From Anas platyrhynchos (Eukaryota; Chordata; Aves; Anseriformes; Anatidae), in the NCBI RefSeq assembly GCF_047663525.1, contig NC_092611.1, forward strand, positions 9,585,001-9,649,000: DNA of 64,000 bases. Reading direction: 5' to 3'. Numbering within the stretch: the first letter of the stretch is position 1; every line of letters starts with the position of its first letter. The notes under the pieces are model-generated. The model was not told the DNA's origin and did no database searches. It was given only the letters and a program-made list of their open reading frames with translations. Made by a program: the position numbers and the translations under genes. This document shows positions 47,226 to 59,385 of this stretch, piece after piece.

Positions 47226-47480
47226 TGGAAGGATGTCGACAGGCACTTCATTCCTTTGGAGGGCATTGTCTGTTTTATGAAGCATTTCACATTAATAGCT
47301 GCGGCAGCTGATATCTCTATACCTCGAAGTGAAAGGGCTTAGGCTAGCATAAATGCTAATCAAGGCCCCAAAATAGGATTAGAGCCATGTCTTGGATGTG
47401 CGGTGCTAGTTCTTTTCGCAGAAGGAAGTTTCATCCCTAATGAGGTGGTTGTTAGGTAACACATAAATGGCTCTGTGCCG
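47225..47480. promoter_or_regulatory. Candidate conserved non-coding element in NCAM1 5' flank
   Basis: Complex sequence with CTTCATTCCTTTGGAGGGC, CATTGTCTG (SOX-like), ACATTAATAGCTGCGGCAGC, GCATAAATGCTAATC (POU/octamer-like) and CATCCCTAATGAGG. Clustered SOX-, POU- and homeodomain-like cores without repeats suggest a neural enhancer. This is a texture-based call only. Confidence 0.3.
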
Positions 47481-50400
47481 ATAGTAGTAACATGAGTAAT
47501 AGCAGATGATGGAGGATGATGCATTTCTTCTGCAGATGTCTACCACCTGCACAGCGGCGCTGGCTCTTCTTGGAGAAGGGCCGTGCTTATTATCAGAGGG
47601 GAAAGAAAGGAATACTTCCTAGCAGTCAGAATCCTCTCCGATGACTTGGAGATCCTAGTCAGGTGGGATAAATGGAGAAAGAGCCTGCATTTAGCAGAGT
47701 TATGCTAGCCTCTGCAGGGGTGGCTTCTTTTTCCCCCTATATAAACGGATTTCTAAATAGAAAAGCATAAGACAATTGAGGCCAGAGGTTATAAGATGCA
47801 TGCAAGCCATCTCAGCATATTACATGACCTGAGAGAGACCTGGTACCTCTCTAGTCATGTGTTGCCCTCAAAAATCCTGACAAATATCCGAGAGCTTCTA
47901 TTTAGAGCTTTGAACGTGTCCTCACCAACTTCATTAAAAAATAAAAAGCCAAACAGAAAAGGTTACTTCCTTGCAACTGGGATGATTTACCTTCTTGATA
48001 ACTTAGAGAAAGCAAGTGGCACAATCCAGAGTGCCAAAGCTTTGCATGTGCTTAAAGACAAAAAGAACATGTTTCTACCCAGAATGGAAATTGATTTTGC
48101 ATATAATATTTTTTAGCAGTCAGTTTGTCCCTTGGGGATAAGATATTTTGTTAACTCTCACGAAGAGGATAAACATCCCCTAACACCTAAATGCAAGTTA
48201 CTTTGTGGGGATGTCACTGCAGTCCATTAGCAGTATTGGCCAAACGGTGTGATTCAGCATCTTCCTTTCTATTACTACGTATTTCTGTCTATTCTTACTC
48301 TTGCTGAGGATTACCAATATAAAATTTGTGTTTTCTAAAGTTGTTGTTTTAGTGAAGCACTCAGGAGAACCAAACTGAGTGCTTGATAAAAGCACAGTGA
48401 AAGGCAGCCCCTGCTCAGGGCAGCATCCTGCCTAAACAGGTGAGGCAAAGACAGGCAAGTTGGCCAAACACATTCAGAAATCAGCTTTAGGATGTGCCTT
48501 GTGCTTCCACCTAGGAGATCCGTGGCCAATAGGAAATGAAAACCGATCTCCTGGGCCTCAGTTGAAACCGTTAACCAAAAGGCCAGCCTTGCATTTAATT
48601 CCATCCTCCTGCTTTCAGGAACAACAAAAGATGACTTCCCCTCCCCCTTGCCCACTCTGCAGAAAGCCCTGTTGCCATAATGTTGGTAATTAAGAGGCTG
48701 ACAGCAGTACAACTGGGGGCTCGTGCAGCTTAGCCTTCTCCTGCGGGCACGTGGCATCGCTGACCTCCTGCTACCCACCGCACGGCTTTGCGCTGTGAGC
48801 TCATCCTGCAACTTCAGCAGCAGGGCTTGGTTTACAACAAAATCCCTGTCCTCTGGTCTGGATCGAGGAGCTGCTTTGTTCTCAAGTGCTTATTGGATCA
48901 CCACTTGAAGCTTCGCTACTTGTTTTCAGCATCCTTGAAAGACCCAGAATTGAGCTGATTTCTCTGACAGCATCTGCAGGGCAGTTTTCCACCCTGCTTT
49001 ATTTTCTCATGCACCAGTTCAAAAGTTCGGCTTTAATTGACACAAGAAAGCAGGTCCCAAATGTGTTATTTACCTGTGAAAATCACTTCTTGAGACGAAA
49101 GCAGCACAGAACATTCACATCATTTTGGTGGTCCCAGATCAAACCATATTTAAAGGCTATTACATATCATACTTCTTGCAACAGTTAAATCTAATCCAGG
49201 ATTTGTTCTTTCAAGTATATATAATATTACGAAGCCTTCAGATGTGTAGAATCTTGCCCTCTTTAGACATTTTTAACCTTGATTTCTTATCCTCCAAGTT
49301 CTGCAGTAAAAAGGATGTGACTCCTTTTCTATTCAAAGACAAGATACCTTGTGAAGATGTTTTCTGAATGGAAATCATTGCCACACTACAGGCACCCTCC
49401 CTTTCTGTTTCCATTTTTTAACCTAAAACAGCCCCTTGGGCATCCTAACCTCCATTGGCACAAGCACTCCATCAGAGGAAATGACTCATAATTTCTCCAG
49501 CAATCAATATCTACAATGCATTTCTTTCATGGTATTACTAAGAGTCAGATATGTCCATATAATCAGGCCATTAAATATAGCCATTTGTAATGAGCTTAAG
49601 TTTGTTGTCAGCATTTACTTTATAGATGCTAAAATGGTTATGAAAGTTGTCATGAAAGGAAATTACAGGGCTAATTTTGTAAGCTTCTGTCTCTGACCAG
49701 GCATGGTTTCTGAAATAATCCTACTCCAAAACTGTCTTCCAGCTCTGATGACGGCCGATGGACTGTCTGCTTGAGGTCTGGTTGGTATTTCCTTAGTGGG
49801 ATAATTCTTCAATGTACGTGTGCATGCTGAAAGTGTTAAGAAAGCAGCCACGTGTTAAAAAGTAACAGCAAAGGGCCACATTCACACAACCACAATTCCA
49901 GCTAAGCCAGCATTCTCTGGGGCACTTACCACTTGACATAGGTCCTCTGAGTTGCTCTTTAAGTGTAACTGGGGACCTATGTAAAATAAAAGCCATTGGT
50001 AAATTTTACCAGATTTTCAAAATGTTGCAGTTGCACCCATGGTTACAGTACATACAGGATGTTGCGGGAATAATAGGTTCACAGAATCTTTCCAAAGTCG
50101 CTCATCCCAGTTCCCCTTGCAGACTTCATGGCCGTGATTCACTAATGGCTGAGCGATAGCCCCATTAAAGGGACGGATAAGGTAAATACCAAGTATTCAC
50201 AACCCTACTCCCAGGATCATATTTGTGTGCTGTTTTGGTCTACAAAAAATCCCAGCAGTGTTAGTGACACGGTGACTTCATGCTCATTCTTTCCTGCTTC
50301 TGTGTCACTCTATTTCTGCTGTTATCGGTGTCTTTCAGATAGAAACATAAAGGTTCCCAAACCTCTTCCTCATGCTCCTGTGCATTGCCTCAGGAATTAA

Positions 50401-53400
50401 AGGAGAGCTTTGCCTTGTTTTTCTGGACAGAGCAGGAGCTGACCCTTCCCCATTGCTAAGCAACACACCCAGCCTCGTCTAAGCGCCAGCTCCTATTTTT
50501 TGCTGCAAAGGAAAGGTCAGAGTATTCAGAGGGAGCAGAATTGTTTCTAATTGTTCATTTATAGCACCTTTAACATGACTTATAGAACATGCTTATTCCT
50601 TGGGAATATGTTGCACATTTAACCTGTAATTCATGTCTTCCACTCTGGAACTCACGGTAACATATACTAAGTTATTTGCATCACTATCACAGCCTCAAGA
50701 TAGAAATCCAGAGAAAGGCACAGAGATTCAAAAATATCTTTGAAGTTAGAAAGGGATTACTGCTGCCTCTCACCCCTCGTAGCATACATTAGACTCTTTG
50801 TTTGGTGTCAGCAGCTTGCCAGGCTGTCCAAGCTGACAAGCCTTTTTCATCGGGAGGACTTCAACCCATCCAGGCTTTTGCCTGTTTTACCTGCCATACA
50901 AATCCTCCTGCAATGCGTTGTGCTCTGTTCTGCAGCACAGCCGCCTTTCTCAGCACAGCTTCAGCAGCGTGCTGTGGCTCAACTGTCAAATCTGCCTGAG
51001 CCTTGTGTTTGTGCTTGTCTGGCTGGCTTGAAGGGAATGCTGCTGACTCCTACCCTGTCTGCTTGTCCATCACCGTAGCCCCTCTTCCCACCAGCACACC
51101 TTATTTAGGGAATATACATGAGGATGATTGAGTCACAGCAAGCAAGGAATAGTCTGCCTGTGGTTGTTTTGTTAAGAAATAGCTTATCAACAGAGATCAA
51201 GGAGTGTTACATTTGCACCTTTGCTGTAGACAGCAGCCCTGAGTACTCCAGAAACAAGGTGGCTTTTAAAGCCTCCCTGACTCACCAAAAAACTTCTTCC
51301 TGCTGCAGCACAGCCAAATGCTCAGAGGAAGCCCTTCCCTGAGGGTGGCAGGAAAACACTTTGCAGAGGTGCTCTGAGGAACAGGGGACAACAGAGTTTT
51401 GTGACAGCCATAAGCTTACTACCAATGAATTTGAGGAGCAGCAGCCCAGAATTTGACATTGCCTCATTCACTGTGCTCTGATCCCAACTCAAGGTGTTGG
51501 GTAGAAACTCAAGAGCCTGGTGGTCCTCTAAAACTCTCCACAGCACAAGGCTCACCTCAGGTTCTTGCTCACTCCCCGTAATCAGCATTGCTCATAAACT
51601 ACCTTTACAGATACTCCTCCACTGCTACTCTTCATATCTCACCCCAGATGAGCATCAAAGCACAGGCTAAAACAGTTGCACTGCTTTGCATAAATTCTTC
51701 ATATAGACAGCTACTGCCAGGCAGCATAAAGAAAAGAGCAGGAGTGAAAGCTGAGGTTTAAATAGGGGAAGAGACATCCTCAACTGAGCACGCTAAGGGT
51801 GAGATTAATTTCATCTGGGTTAATCCCGTCCTACAGCAGGTTCCAACAATAGATCACAGACACCTGGCAGAGGAGCTGAGGGGAAGCAGCGCAGGTGTGG
51901 ATATCTGCACTGTAGAGCTTTAAATTTGGGATCCCTCCCAGTGTGAGTTTTTGGGTGTGGTTTGGCTTCACTATGTAGGTAATCTAGAAATTGTTATTTT
52001 AGAAAATGGGCCATGACTGTATTCTGGTAAAGTATCCAGAGAATTCTCATCAGTAGAAATATATTTTCAGCTTCCTTATACAATTAATTTCTGTTCTTTA
52101 TCAAGACAAATGGTATTTAGAGAAGGTGAATACTATCATTCATGGTCTGTAGCCTGGATTCAGCTCATCAAAGTTTATGTAATTAACTGAGGCAGTAAAG
52201 TTCGGCTTTTATCTCTGCCTCTCTGAATGGAGGGAGAGAGGTACTTCAAATGAGAACTTATGCCTACTAAAATCAGAATTTTTCCAAAGAAATTATATTT
52301 TTGTAGTAAATTATTGCTTTTTCCCAAAGTACATTTTATTATGTAATAAAAAAACATTTAAAACTTTGAAAACCCACACAAAACAGAAAATCTAGTTTCA
52401 TCACAGATCCATTTTCTACCCACTGCCCCAGTTCATGATTTAACAGCACAGACAGAGTTGCAAAATAATAAGTCTCGGTATAAGAGTCAAAGAACATTGT
52501 GTGGTCTTATGGCTAGCGTAACAATACAATTTTCCAAATTGTGTTCTCCATATAAATCACGGAGCAAATTGAACAAATAAAAGAAAAATACAATAGCAGA
52601 GGATTCTGTTTCTCATTGCAGTATTCTGGTTCCAGTTCACAGTTCTCCAGTCTGAAAACAAGGCTGATGCCACACTTGCAGCCTAGCACATAGATCCCCT
52701 GCACGTGGTCAAACTCTTGCTGTTTGTGTGCTTCTGATCCTGGTGGGATTTTATTTACAGATGACTTTATGTGCTATAGTGCTCATCACAAACGGCATTA
52801 ACTTCAAAAACTAAACTCATAAAATGAAATTAAAGTTGATCATGCAGAAGTTCTTAGCCTGTGTTTTCAACAAATCTGTTGAGGATGAACAGCACAAGAT
52901 AAGCAGACTTTTCCTTCAAGATAAGCTTTACTTTCTTGCCATGTGAGATTCTCTTGTAGCCAGTGAGATGAACATTTATTAAAATTTCAATAAATAGTAA
53001 TTCATGGAAGATAAGAGTTTTCTAGCTCTGAGCTAGCATGCCCTCCAAAAGTTATTTTTGGAAGGATGTTGCTGTAAGTGCCGGGTCCTGTTGTTGATGC
53101 TTTGTCCCTGGTCTCTTTTACACTCAGAGCATGAGACTACAGCAGAATCTGTAAAGCAGTATTAATGGACTACAGAAGAGCTCACCATGGGAAATTCAGA
53201 GGTGATATCAGCCTCTGGGGTGTCTTTTTCACTCCGCTTGTGATTATCACTCTTATCTTGTGCTTATGTGATTTAGTCTTACAGTATATTTACACCACAG
53301 ATTTTCAGGATAAGAACTAAATTTTGGCTGGTATTTGGAGCATTTAATAATATGGTTTACTGATAGGAACTTTATGGACACCTTTTTTTGCATGGTTTAT

Positions 53401-53540
53401 GATCTATTTAATACCTAGGCTGAGTTTAACCTTCTTAATTGACCTCAGAAAAGAAAGCACATTTTATTTTGGGATGTCTTTGCAGTTATTTTAGTCCTCT
53501 CCTGGTTTTGTAGGGTGCTTACGCAGGAATGGAGACATCA
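47480..53540. other. NCAM1 5' flank, no supported gene
   Basis: AT-balanced, CpG-poor sequence without recognisable genes or named transposons. Frames at 47,796-48,116 (plus) and 48,335-48,811 (minus, 158 codons) have no recognisable domain. Confidence 0.5.
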
Positions 53541-53574
53541 CTTTCCAGCTGCCGTCCCCCACGGCGGGCGGCAC

Positions 53575-53965
53575 AAAGCGCACTTGTCAGCTGCTGGTCA
53601 GGGCTCGATGTAAACAATCACAGATGAGTGCCTCGGCGCCTGTCTCCCTTGAATGCTGATCTTCAAGCAAAGATGCCATTTGAAATCGAACACGTCTTTA
53701 TAAACAGGGAAAGAGAACAAACCTTAACGGCAGCTTGGTCGCCATTCGGGTCATTTGCGAGGACCTTAAAAGCATTGCCACAGAAGAAATGTTCGAGCCA
53801 CTGCTGATGGAGAGCGAATTAAGTGAGGCAGAGCATAATTACCTGGCTTGGACCTCTGCCAGGAGAATTGTATCAACACTCTACTTGTCATGTATAACAT
53901 TATAGGGTCTTTAATGGAATTAATTTATTACAGTTGGTTATTCAGATAAGGACACAGGGCTTGTA
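53575..53965. promoter_or_regulatory. Strongest candidate enhancer / conserved non-coding element
   Basis: About 390 bases with an E-box CAGCTG (53,588-53,593), a forkhead site TGTAAACA (53,609-53,616) running into ACAATCA, a second forkhead-like TTTATAAACA (53,697-53,705), homeodomain TAATTA (53,836-53,841) and ATTAATT (53,919-53,925). Many well-spaced CpGs persist (CTCGGCGCCTG, AATCGAACACG, TTAACGGC, CATTCGGGTC, TTTGCGAGG, GTTCGAGCC, GAGCGAATT) although the flanks are CpG-poor. No frame is meaningful. It lies about 13 kb upstream of NCAM1. CpG retention plus dense motifs is what conserved developmental enhancers look like, but alignment is needed. Confidence 0.45.
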
Positions 53966-55358
53966 CAGGCTCGCACCTGTTGCCTATCTGTGTGACGGTG
54001 GCTCAGCATGGGGCAGCAGGATGTGTCCTTCACATCACTACCAGGATACTTCCACCAGCCCGAGGAAGATCCCCTTGTCCTGCATGACCTTCTGACGGCT
54101 CGACCTGCAGGAAAAGGCAGGGCCACAGCTCTAAGCACACCACTGCCCGCAGACAGCAGTGCTCTGAGCCTGTGCTGCTGGGGAAAGCCAGCTCACTGTG
54201 CACTGATTAACATATTATTCCCACCAGCTTTCTGAAGGAAGGAGGTTGCTGTGTGGGCTGCCTGTCTCTCTCTCTGTCTCACTGCACATCTAGGATGCTG
54301 CCAGTAACATTCACTGCCTCGGCGGCCGGCTAGTATGAATTCTTCACAGTAAACTTGTGACATTCAGATCCGTATAAAGCAGAGCCCTTAAGTGGGCTAG
54401 CTGTGGCATTCGTTTCCTGCATTAAGTCCGTTACAGAAAGGAAAATAAAGCGGGATGCGGTGTGAATAGCAATGGTGGCTGCGGGAACTGGCTGTGCCGT
54501 GGCACCAAGCAGCTCTGAGCCCCCTGCCCCGCACAGGGATGTGCTGCCGGGGGGAACAACAGCTCTCCCTGCCCAGCCTCCACCTTCAGGCCACATCTTG
54601 ACTTGTACAAACACTGTATGATTATTGCAGATGAGGCACGGAAGAAGACCTGTATTTCATAGCTGCATGTTCCAATCGCATTATTCGTTTGCCCCAGGGT
54701 ATTTATGGAGCGTGTTTTGCTTTGCGTCTTCGCAGCATCTAATGCAGGTGACTAGCAGGAGCAACAATTGTCATGGTCTTCATCACCATCATAAAGTTAG
54801 AGATTTCACTTTTATTTTCTGCACTTACAGGTAGAAAAAAGGCACTAGAGAGCTCAGGAAGCTCAGGTTTCTGGGCTCTGGAAGCACCGTGATCTTGTGG
54901 CTGAGCTGAAGAGCCCTGCTGAGCTCTGGTGTTTGCTCATCTTCTTCTGCTGTGACCCTCTGCAGTACCTCACAGTGCTTCTGCCTGTGAAATGTTCCCG
55001 TTCTAATCATCCAAAGTGTTTAATAAGGAACAGGAATATTGCTAGTAATTTAGCATATCATTAATGATGTATTGCATTAATGCATGGATCACTGAAATCA
55101 GCCTTTAATTCAGATGACACATCTTCTAGTTTTGGAAAGATAATGGCTTCCAATTTTCATTACTTCAGCTTCTTGCAACTTTGCAAGATTTTCCATAACA
55201 CTCTAAACTTCACTGGGATGTACGCTAAGTTACCTGACACTGCTTATGAAAACTTCCCATGCAAGTACTGAAATAACTGCCCTTCCTTCCTGTTTGCTAA
55301 AGAGACATTTTTAGGAGTCATATTTTGCCTTGTCTATATTGCTGTTTCTCTGGAGTTT

Positions 55359-55431
55359 AAAAAAAATAAAAAATAAAAATAAAAAAAAATATATATATAC
55401 ATATATATGTATATATACTTTTTTTTTTTTC
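55359..55431. repeat. A-rich/(TA)n/T-rich inverted repeat (hairpin-forming)
   Basis: An A-rich arm of about 30 bases leads into TATATATAC (55,392-55,400), an eight-base AT core and the exact reverse complement GTATATATA (55,409-55,417), then a T12 arm (55,420-55,431). The whole can fold into one long A/T hairpin or cruciform. It may have arisen by local duplication-inversion of a microsatellite. Confidence 0.9.
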
Positions 55432-57120
55432 TTTGGCTTTTCTGAGCATCCCTGAACAGGTGCTTTCTCCTGGGAAATAGGTTGAAGCCCTTTGGCATAA
55501 GCATCCCTGTACACATTAGCTTATGTCATTCTCGGGGGAGGACTAACCAGAGCATGACATTGGGCTCTTCTACTTGAGATCCCGCGCACAATGCCAGGTG
55601 GGGCTGCCTGCCAGCAGCTCCCCAAGCCTCGCATGCCGTGCAGGCAAGAAAGCTTCTCAGCCTTGGGTTGTCTGCGGGCTCTGAAGGTCTGAGCCCAGAG
55701 CTTATAAGATACTGAGCTTGTTTTAAATGCAACAGCTGAGAAATGGCGAAAGGCAAAATTGTAAATGTGGTGTAAATTTTGCTTCTGTTCTTGAGTAAGA
55801 TTTGCTTGGAGGCTGAACGAGTACTGCTGGAAAGCTCAGAGCCTCTCCTGTGGCTGTGATTTTCCAATTTGGTTCTCAACTGGTGAGAAAAACTGCCTGG
55901 TGTTTGTACCTCTGCTTTCAGAAGCATCTCACTGATATCTCTCTGCCACAAGCTATAACATCTTAAAAGTAGAAATGAGATTCATCCTCTGTTGGTGTCC
56001 CTGCACATGAAACAGCATAGCCAGGGGCGATCTGGCGCAGGGTCAGGGACTCGGGCTTCCTCTGCATACAGGATGGGAAACCGTGACTCCATGAAAGGCA
56101 ATGAGAAAACCGCTTCAGCAACAGTTGGGAAACTAAAGAAAAGGTGCTTGCCGGCTCACAGATGCTGCATGGGCTAAGGGACCCTCCTGACTGTGGCATT
56201 AGCTAGCAGTGCCCACAGTCACTGTGAAAGGAGGTCACTGCCGAGCGTGCTGAAACATCGCCAGGAGCTGATGCGTTGTGGCCAGCGTGTTCTCACCCTC
56301 AGCAGTTTTCTGTGGCTGAAGCACGCTGATGGCCACAGTAAGAGTACAAATTGCTTCTGGAGCCTGAAGCTCTGACCGTGTCTTTGCTTTGCTTTTCTTC
56401 CCCATTCTTGTTTTAGTCTCCCACTGACCCCATCTATGAGAGGCAGGGTTCCTGTGATGGTGACAGACACCCTGTAATGATCCAGAGGTGCTCAGGGCTG
56501 CTTGTCTGCACTCATCGGATGCACAGAAGTCCACTTTGAGGTGAATACAGCCAGGCACAGTGCTTGGAAGCCCTTCCAACACCTGCCTGCATCACCTTTA
56601 CTTTAACCCACTGAGCCCCTGAGAGCCCAGTATTGGAAACTGCAATGGGGGAGGAAGAGTTGCAGGCTGCGTGGGGGCTTAGCAGGGCAGTGCCTTGCTC
56701 CCCTCCCAGCCTGTGCCGAGGACACGGTGCTGGAAGCCAGGTTCATTACTTTGTTCACACACCGTGCCTCTCTCTGCTGTCTTGGCAAGGTGGTGACATT
56801 TTCTTTTCGGTGTTGCCAAACATGCCGGTGCTGCTTTGTGTTCTTTGGGAGTGTTTCTGAGGATTGATTGTTCCCTGCTTTTGGCTCCCTGGAGAGCCAC
56901 AGCACCATCTTCTGCCTGCTGCTCCTTTTTGGTCCCCCACCTTCTATGCTCCCAACCTTTCCGCACAAACCCGAGGGCATTTCTTGCCATTTCCCCAGGA
57001 AGTAATGGAGCCATTACAGCACATTTCTGCCCGGTCTGACACGCTCAATTTCACCCTAACACAAGCATAGGCTCATCTGTCAGCGCAGGGATCCTGAGAT
57101 GTGTCACAGCCTTGCACGGA

Positions 57121-57139
57121 CACACACACACAAAAAAAA
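57121..57139. repeat. (CA)n followed by A run
   Basis: Short CA dinucleotide run passing into eight A residues, then a G-rich GGTGGGGGGTG segment. Confidence 0.85.
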
Positions 57140-57737
57140 GGTGGGGGGTGTCTAGTTAAAGAGTACATTAATGCATTCAGAAAAAATATTTGGGTGGAAG
57201 CTGTTCTGTTCTGGGTGATTCTCTGGTTTGAGAACAGATCAGTCATTTTGGTGAAGGGAATGCACTGACAGACCCTAAGCTGCGTTCTCAAAGCTGTTTT
57301 TCTGTGCTAGAGCTGTCCTCCTCTCCCATTACTTCTCCGGCAGTGAAGAGCTCTGTTTCTTTGCCATGTTTGGCTGCTGAGGATTTTTGCCAAACCAGAG
57401 ACCCCAGGCTGAGAGCAGTACAGGACACTGCAGGCAGTCAGGTCAGCTGGTGACCCGCTGGATATCGATTGCTGGTGCTGATGAGTCTGTTACTGGGATA
57501 AGCAAACGCCCTGGGGAATTCTGTGCCTGGCAGAGAGCCCACATCTATACCCAGTGCACGGGCTGGAGTCAAACACGAAGACAATGTGTTAGCTACACTG
57601 ACCCCACCTAAGTCTCCCAGGAAATAGTGCTCACAACAGAGGCCTTTGGGGAGACCTGAATGTCCTTTGGCAGCCTTTACACACACAGCAGGACTCTGTG
57701 CTTTCTCTCTCTCCAAACCCTAATCCTAATTAGAGTC

Positions 57738-57962
57738 ACAGAATTTCAGGTTGGGAATTAGGAGACATTTCTGCTCAGAAAGAGCAGTTGGGCATTGGGA
57801 CGGGTTGCCCAGGGAGGTGGTGGAGTCACCATCCCTGGGGGTGTTCAAGGAGAGGTTGGACATGGTGCTTGGGGACACAGCTCTGTGGTGACATTGGTGG
57901 TAGGGGGTGGTTGGACCAGGTGATCTTGGAGGTCCTGTCCAACCGTAATGATTCTATAATTA
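57738..57962 (+). mobile_element. CR1 LINE fragment, 3' end, best preserved copy
   Basis: About 225 bases match the CR1 3' region in order: TTAGGAGACATTTCTGCTCA, the GGCATTGGGACGGGTTGCCC block, GTGGTGGAGTCACCATCCCT, GTTCAAGGAGAGGTTGGACA, then GGACCAGGTGATCTTGGAGG and TCCAACCGTAATGATTCTAT at the 3' end. One terminal ATTCTATA octamer is present. The copy is 5'-truncated and non-coding, but less diverged than the three others, so probably younger. It is about 17 kb upstream of NCAM1 and antisense to it. Confidence 0.95.
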
Positions 57963-59130
57963 ATGAATATCATGGGCTAAGGTTCTGGGAGCATCTTTCC
58001 ACAAAAAAAACAGATGGCAAAGGCTGTTCATTGGCACCTCTGTGGGTCTCAGTGCTGCTCAGAGATCCGGTTCTTCTGCATGCTGCCTGTCATCTCTTCT
58101 ACTTTAAGCTCCTGCTGGAGATACTCAGGACTTTTTTTTTTTTCTCCTTTGCCGTTCCTTAGAACATCTGCTAGCAAGTCCAGATGTCAGTAGCAACTTT
58201 CTTCACGTGCCAGGTAGTTTAAATTGAAAGCAGGACCCTTGGTTGTGATCTAGCAAGTGTGTTGTTTTGGGAAGGCACGGCTGGCTCTGTTAGTTTAGGA
58301 GCTCTTAGACAAACACAAACAAAAACCAAAACAAAGTCACTGTTATAAAGCACTTTGGCTTTCTTTGCCTAGGTGAATTACCAAGGGCTAGAAGACAAGT
58401 TTCCTAAACAGATTCAATTCATCGCTCCTTCAAACAGATTTCCCCAAGAGCAAGAAGCCCACCCCAGGCCTTTAACATAGGTTAAATCTCTATTTTCCTC
58501 TGGGTATAGAAATGTAACTGGATTTCTTGATAGCAGCGATCTTCCTACAAAGTTTTCATGTTGTTTTGGTGCTGGGCATATTTGATATAAAATATGAAGC
58601 TAACCAAGGGAAGCCACACTGATAAAACACAGACTTTCTGCTGCTACCGAATTAAGAAAGGGGACTGTGACCAGGAGAAAAAACATTCGGTTCAGAGCAG
58701 GTCCAGGTGTTACAAAAGACAGCAGCTGAAGCCTGTGTTTGGGTCTGAGTGGTGGCAGTGTCCCGGTCACCTTCTAATAACATCCCAGTAAATTCAGCCA
58801 CCCAATGCCCTGTGCTTCCATGAGAATCGAGTTCCTGAGTCCCAGGATGGACTGGGCCAGATTTCCCAGCTTGTTCCTAATCTGGAAGCATCTGTGAACT
58901 AGAAAATCTCTTCTCTCGTGAGGCAAACACCCCGCTGCCACCTGGGCCGAGGTTTGCTCAGAAGGAAGGCTTTGACATTTTTCTTACTGTTCACATTTCA
59001 GTTGTGGTTTCTTTTGATGAGTTCATTTGCCTTTGTGTGGGTTGTCTGATTGCAAGGCATTCCTTCACAGAGATAACATAAATATTTACATGGTACCCTA
59101 CATCAGAAGTCTCTTTTAAAAATAGAGTGA
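57962..59130. other. NCAM1 5' flank, no supported gene
   Basis: Mixed-composition sequence with a T12 run at 58,132-58,143. Nothing else is recognised. Confidence 0.55.
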
Positions 59131-59385
59131 TTTCACCATTTACAGTCTGCAAGTAACACTTGCAATTAACAGCAACGGCTTGCTGGCATTAGCATCCAAG
59201 AGACAGATCAAAATTTACAGGGTCTGATGTCATGGTGACTGGAGGGGTTTTTTAATGTGTGTCTCAGGAAAATTTGTAGCCTCTATATTGCTAAAGAGCA
59301 GCTCTGCGCCAAATTTCAGATTGACCACAGCTTCTGATCGGCCAGTGACACAGTGAACAAGTGTGCTCTGTGAAATGTCGCTCTT
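59130..59385. promoter_or_regulatory. Candidate conserved non-coding element
   Basis: Complex block containing CTTGCAATTAACAGCAACGG, GCTGGCATTAGCATCC, TCTGATGTCATGGTGACTGG (CRE/MAF-like half sites), CTATATTGCTAAAGAGC and TTCTGATCGGCCAGTGAC. There are no repeats and no meaningful frame. Enhancer-like texture only. Confidence 0.3.

Larger units (their letters stand above)
53965..57740. other. NCAM1 5' flank, no supported gene
   Basis: Moderately GC-rich sequence. It holds a (TC)n-like run at about 54,264-54,282, an A/T hairpin at 55,359-55,431 and a CA/A run at 57,121-57,139. The stretch 54,335-54,440 (ending near GCATTAAGTCCGTTACAG) has an enhancer-like texture. No gene or transposon is recognised. 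Confidence 0.5.

Noticed and set aside
55311..55516. Lysine/tyrosine/isoleucine-rich frames
   Set aside because: Translation of the A/T hairpin microsatellite.
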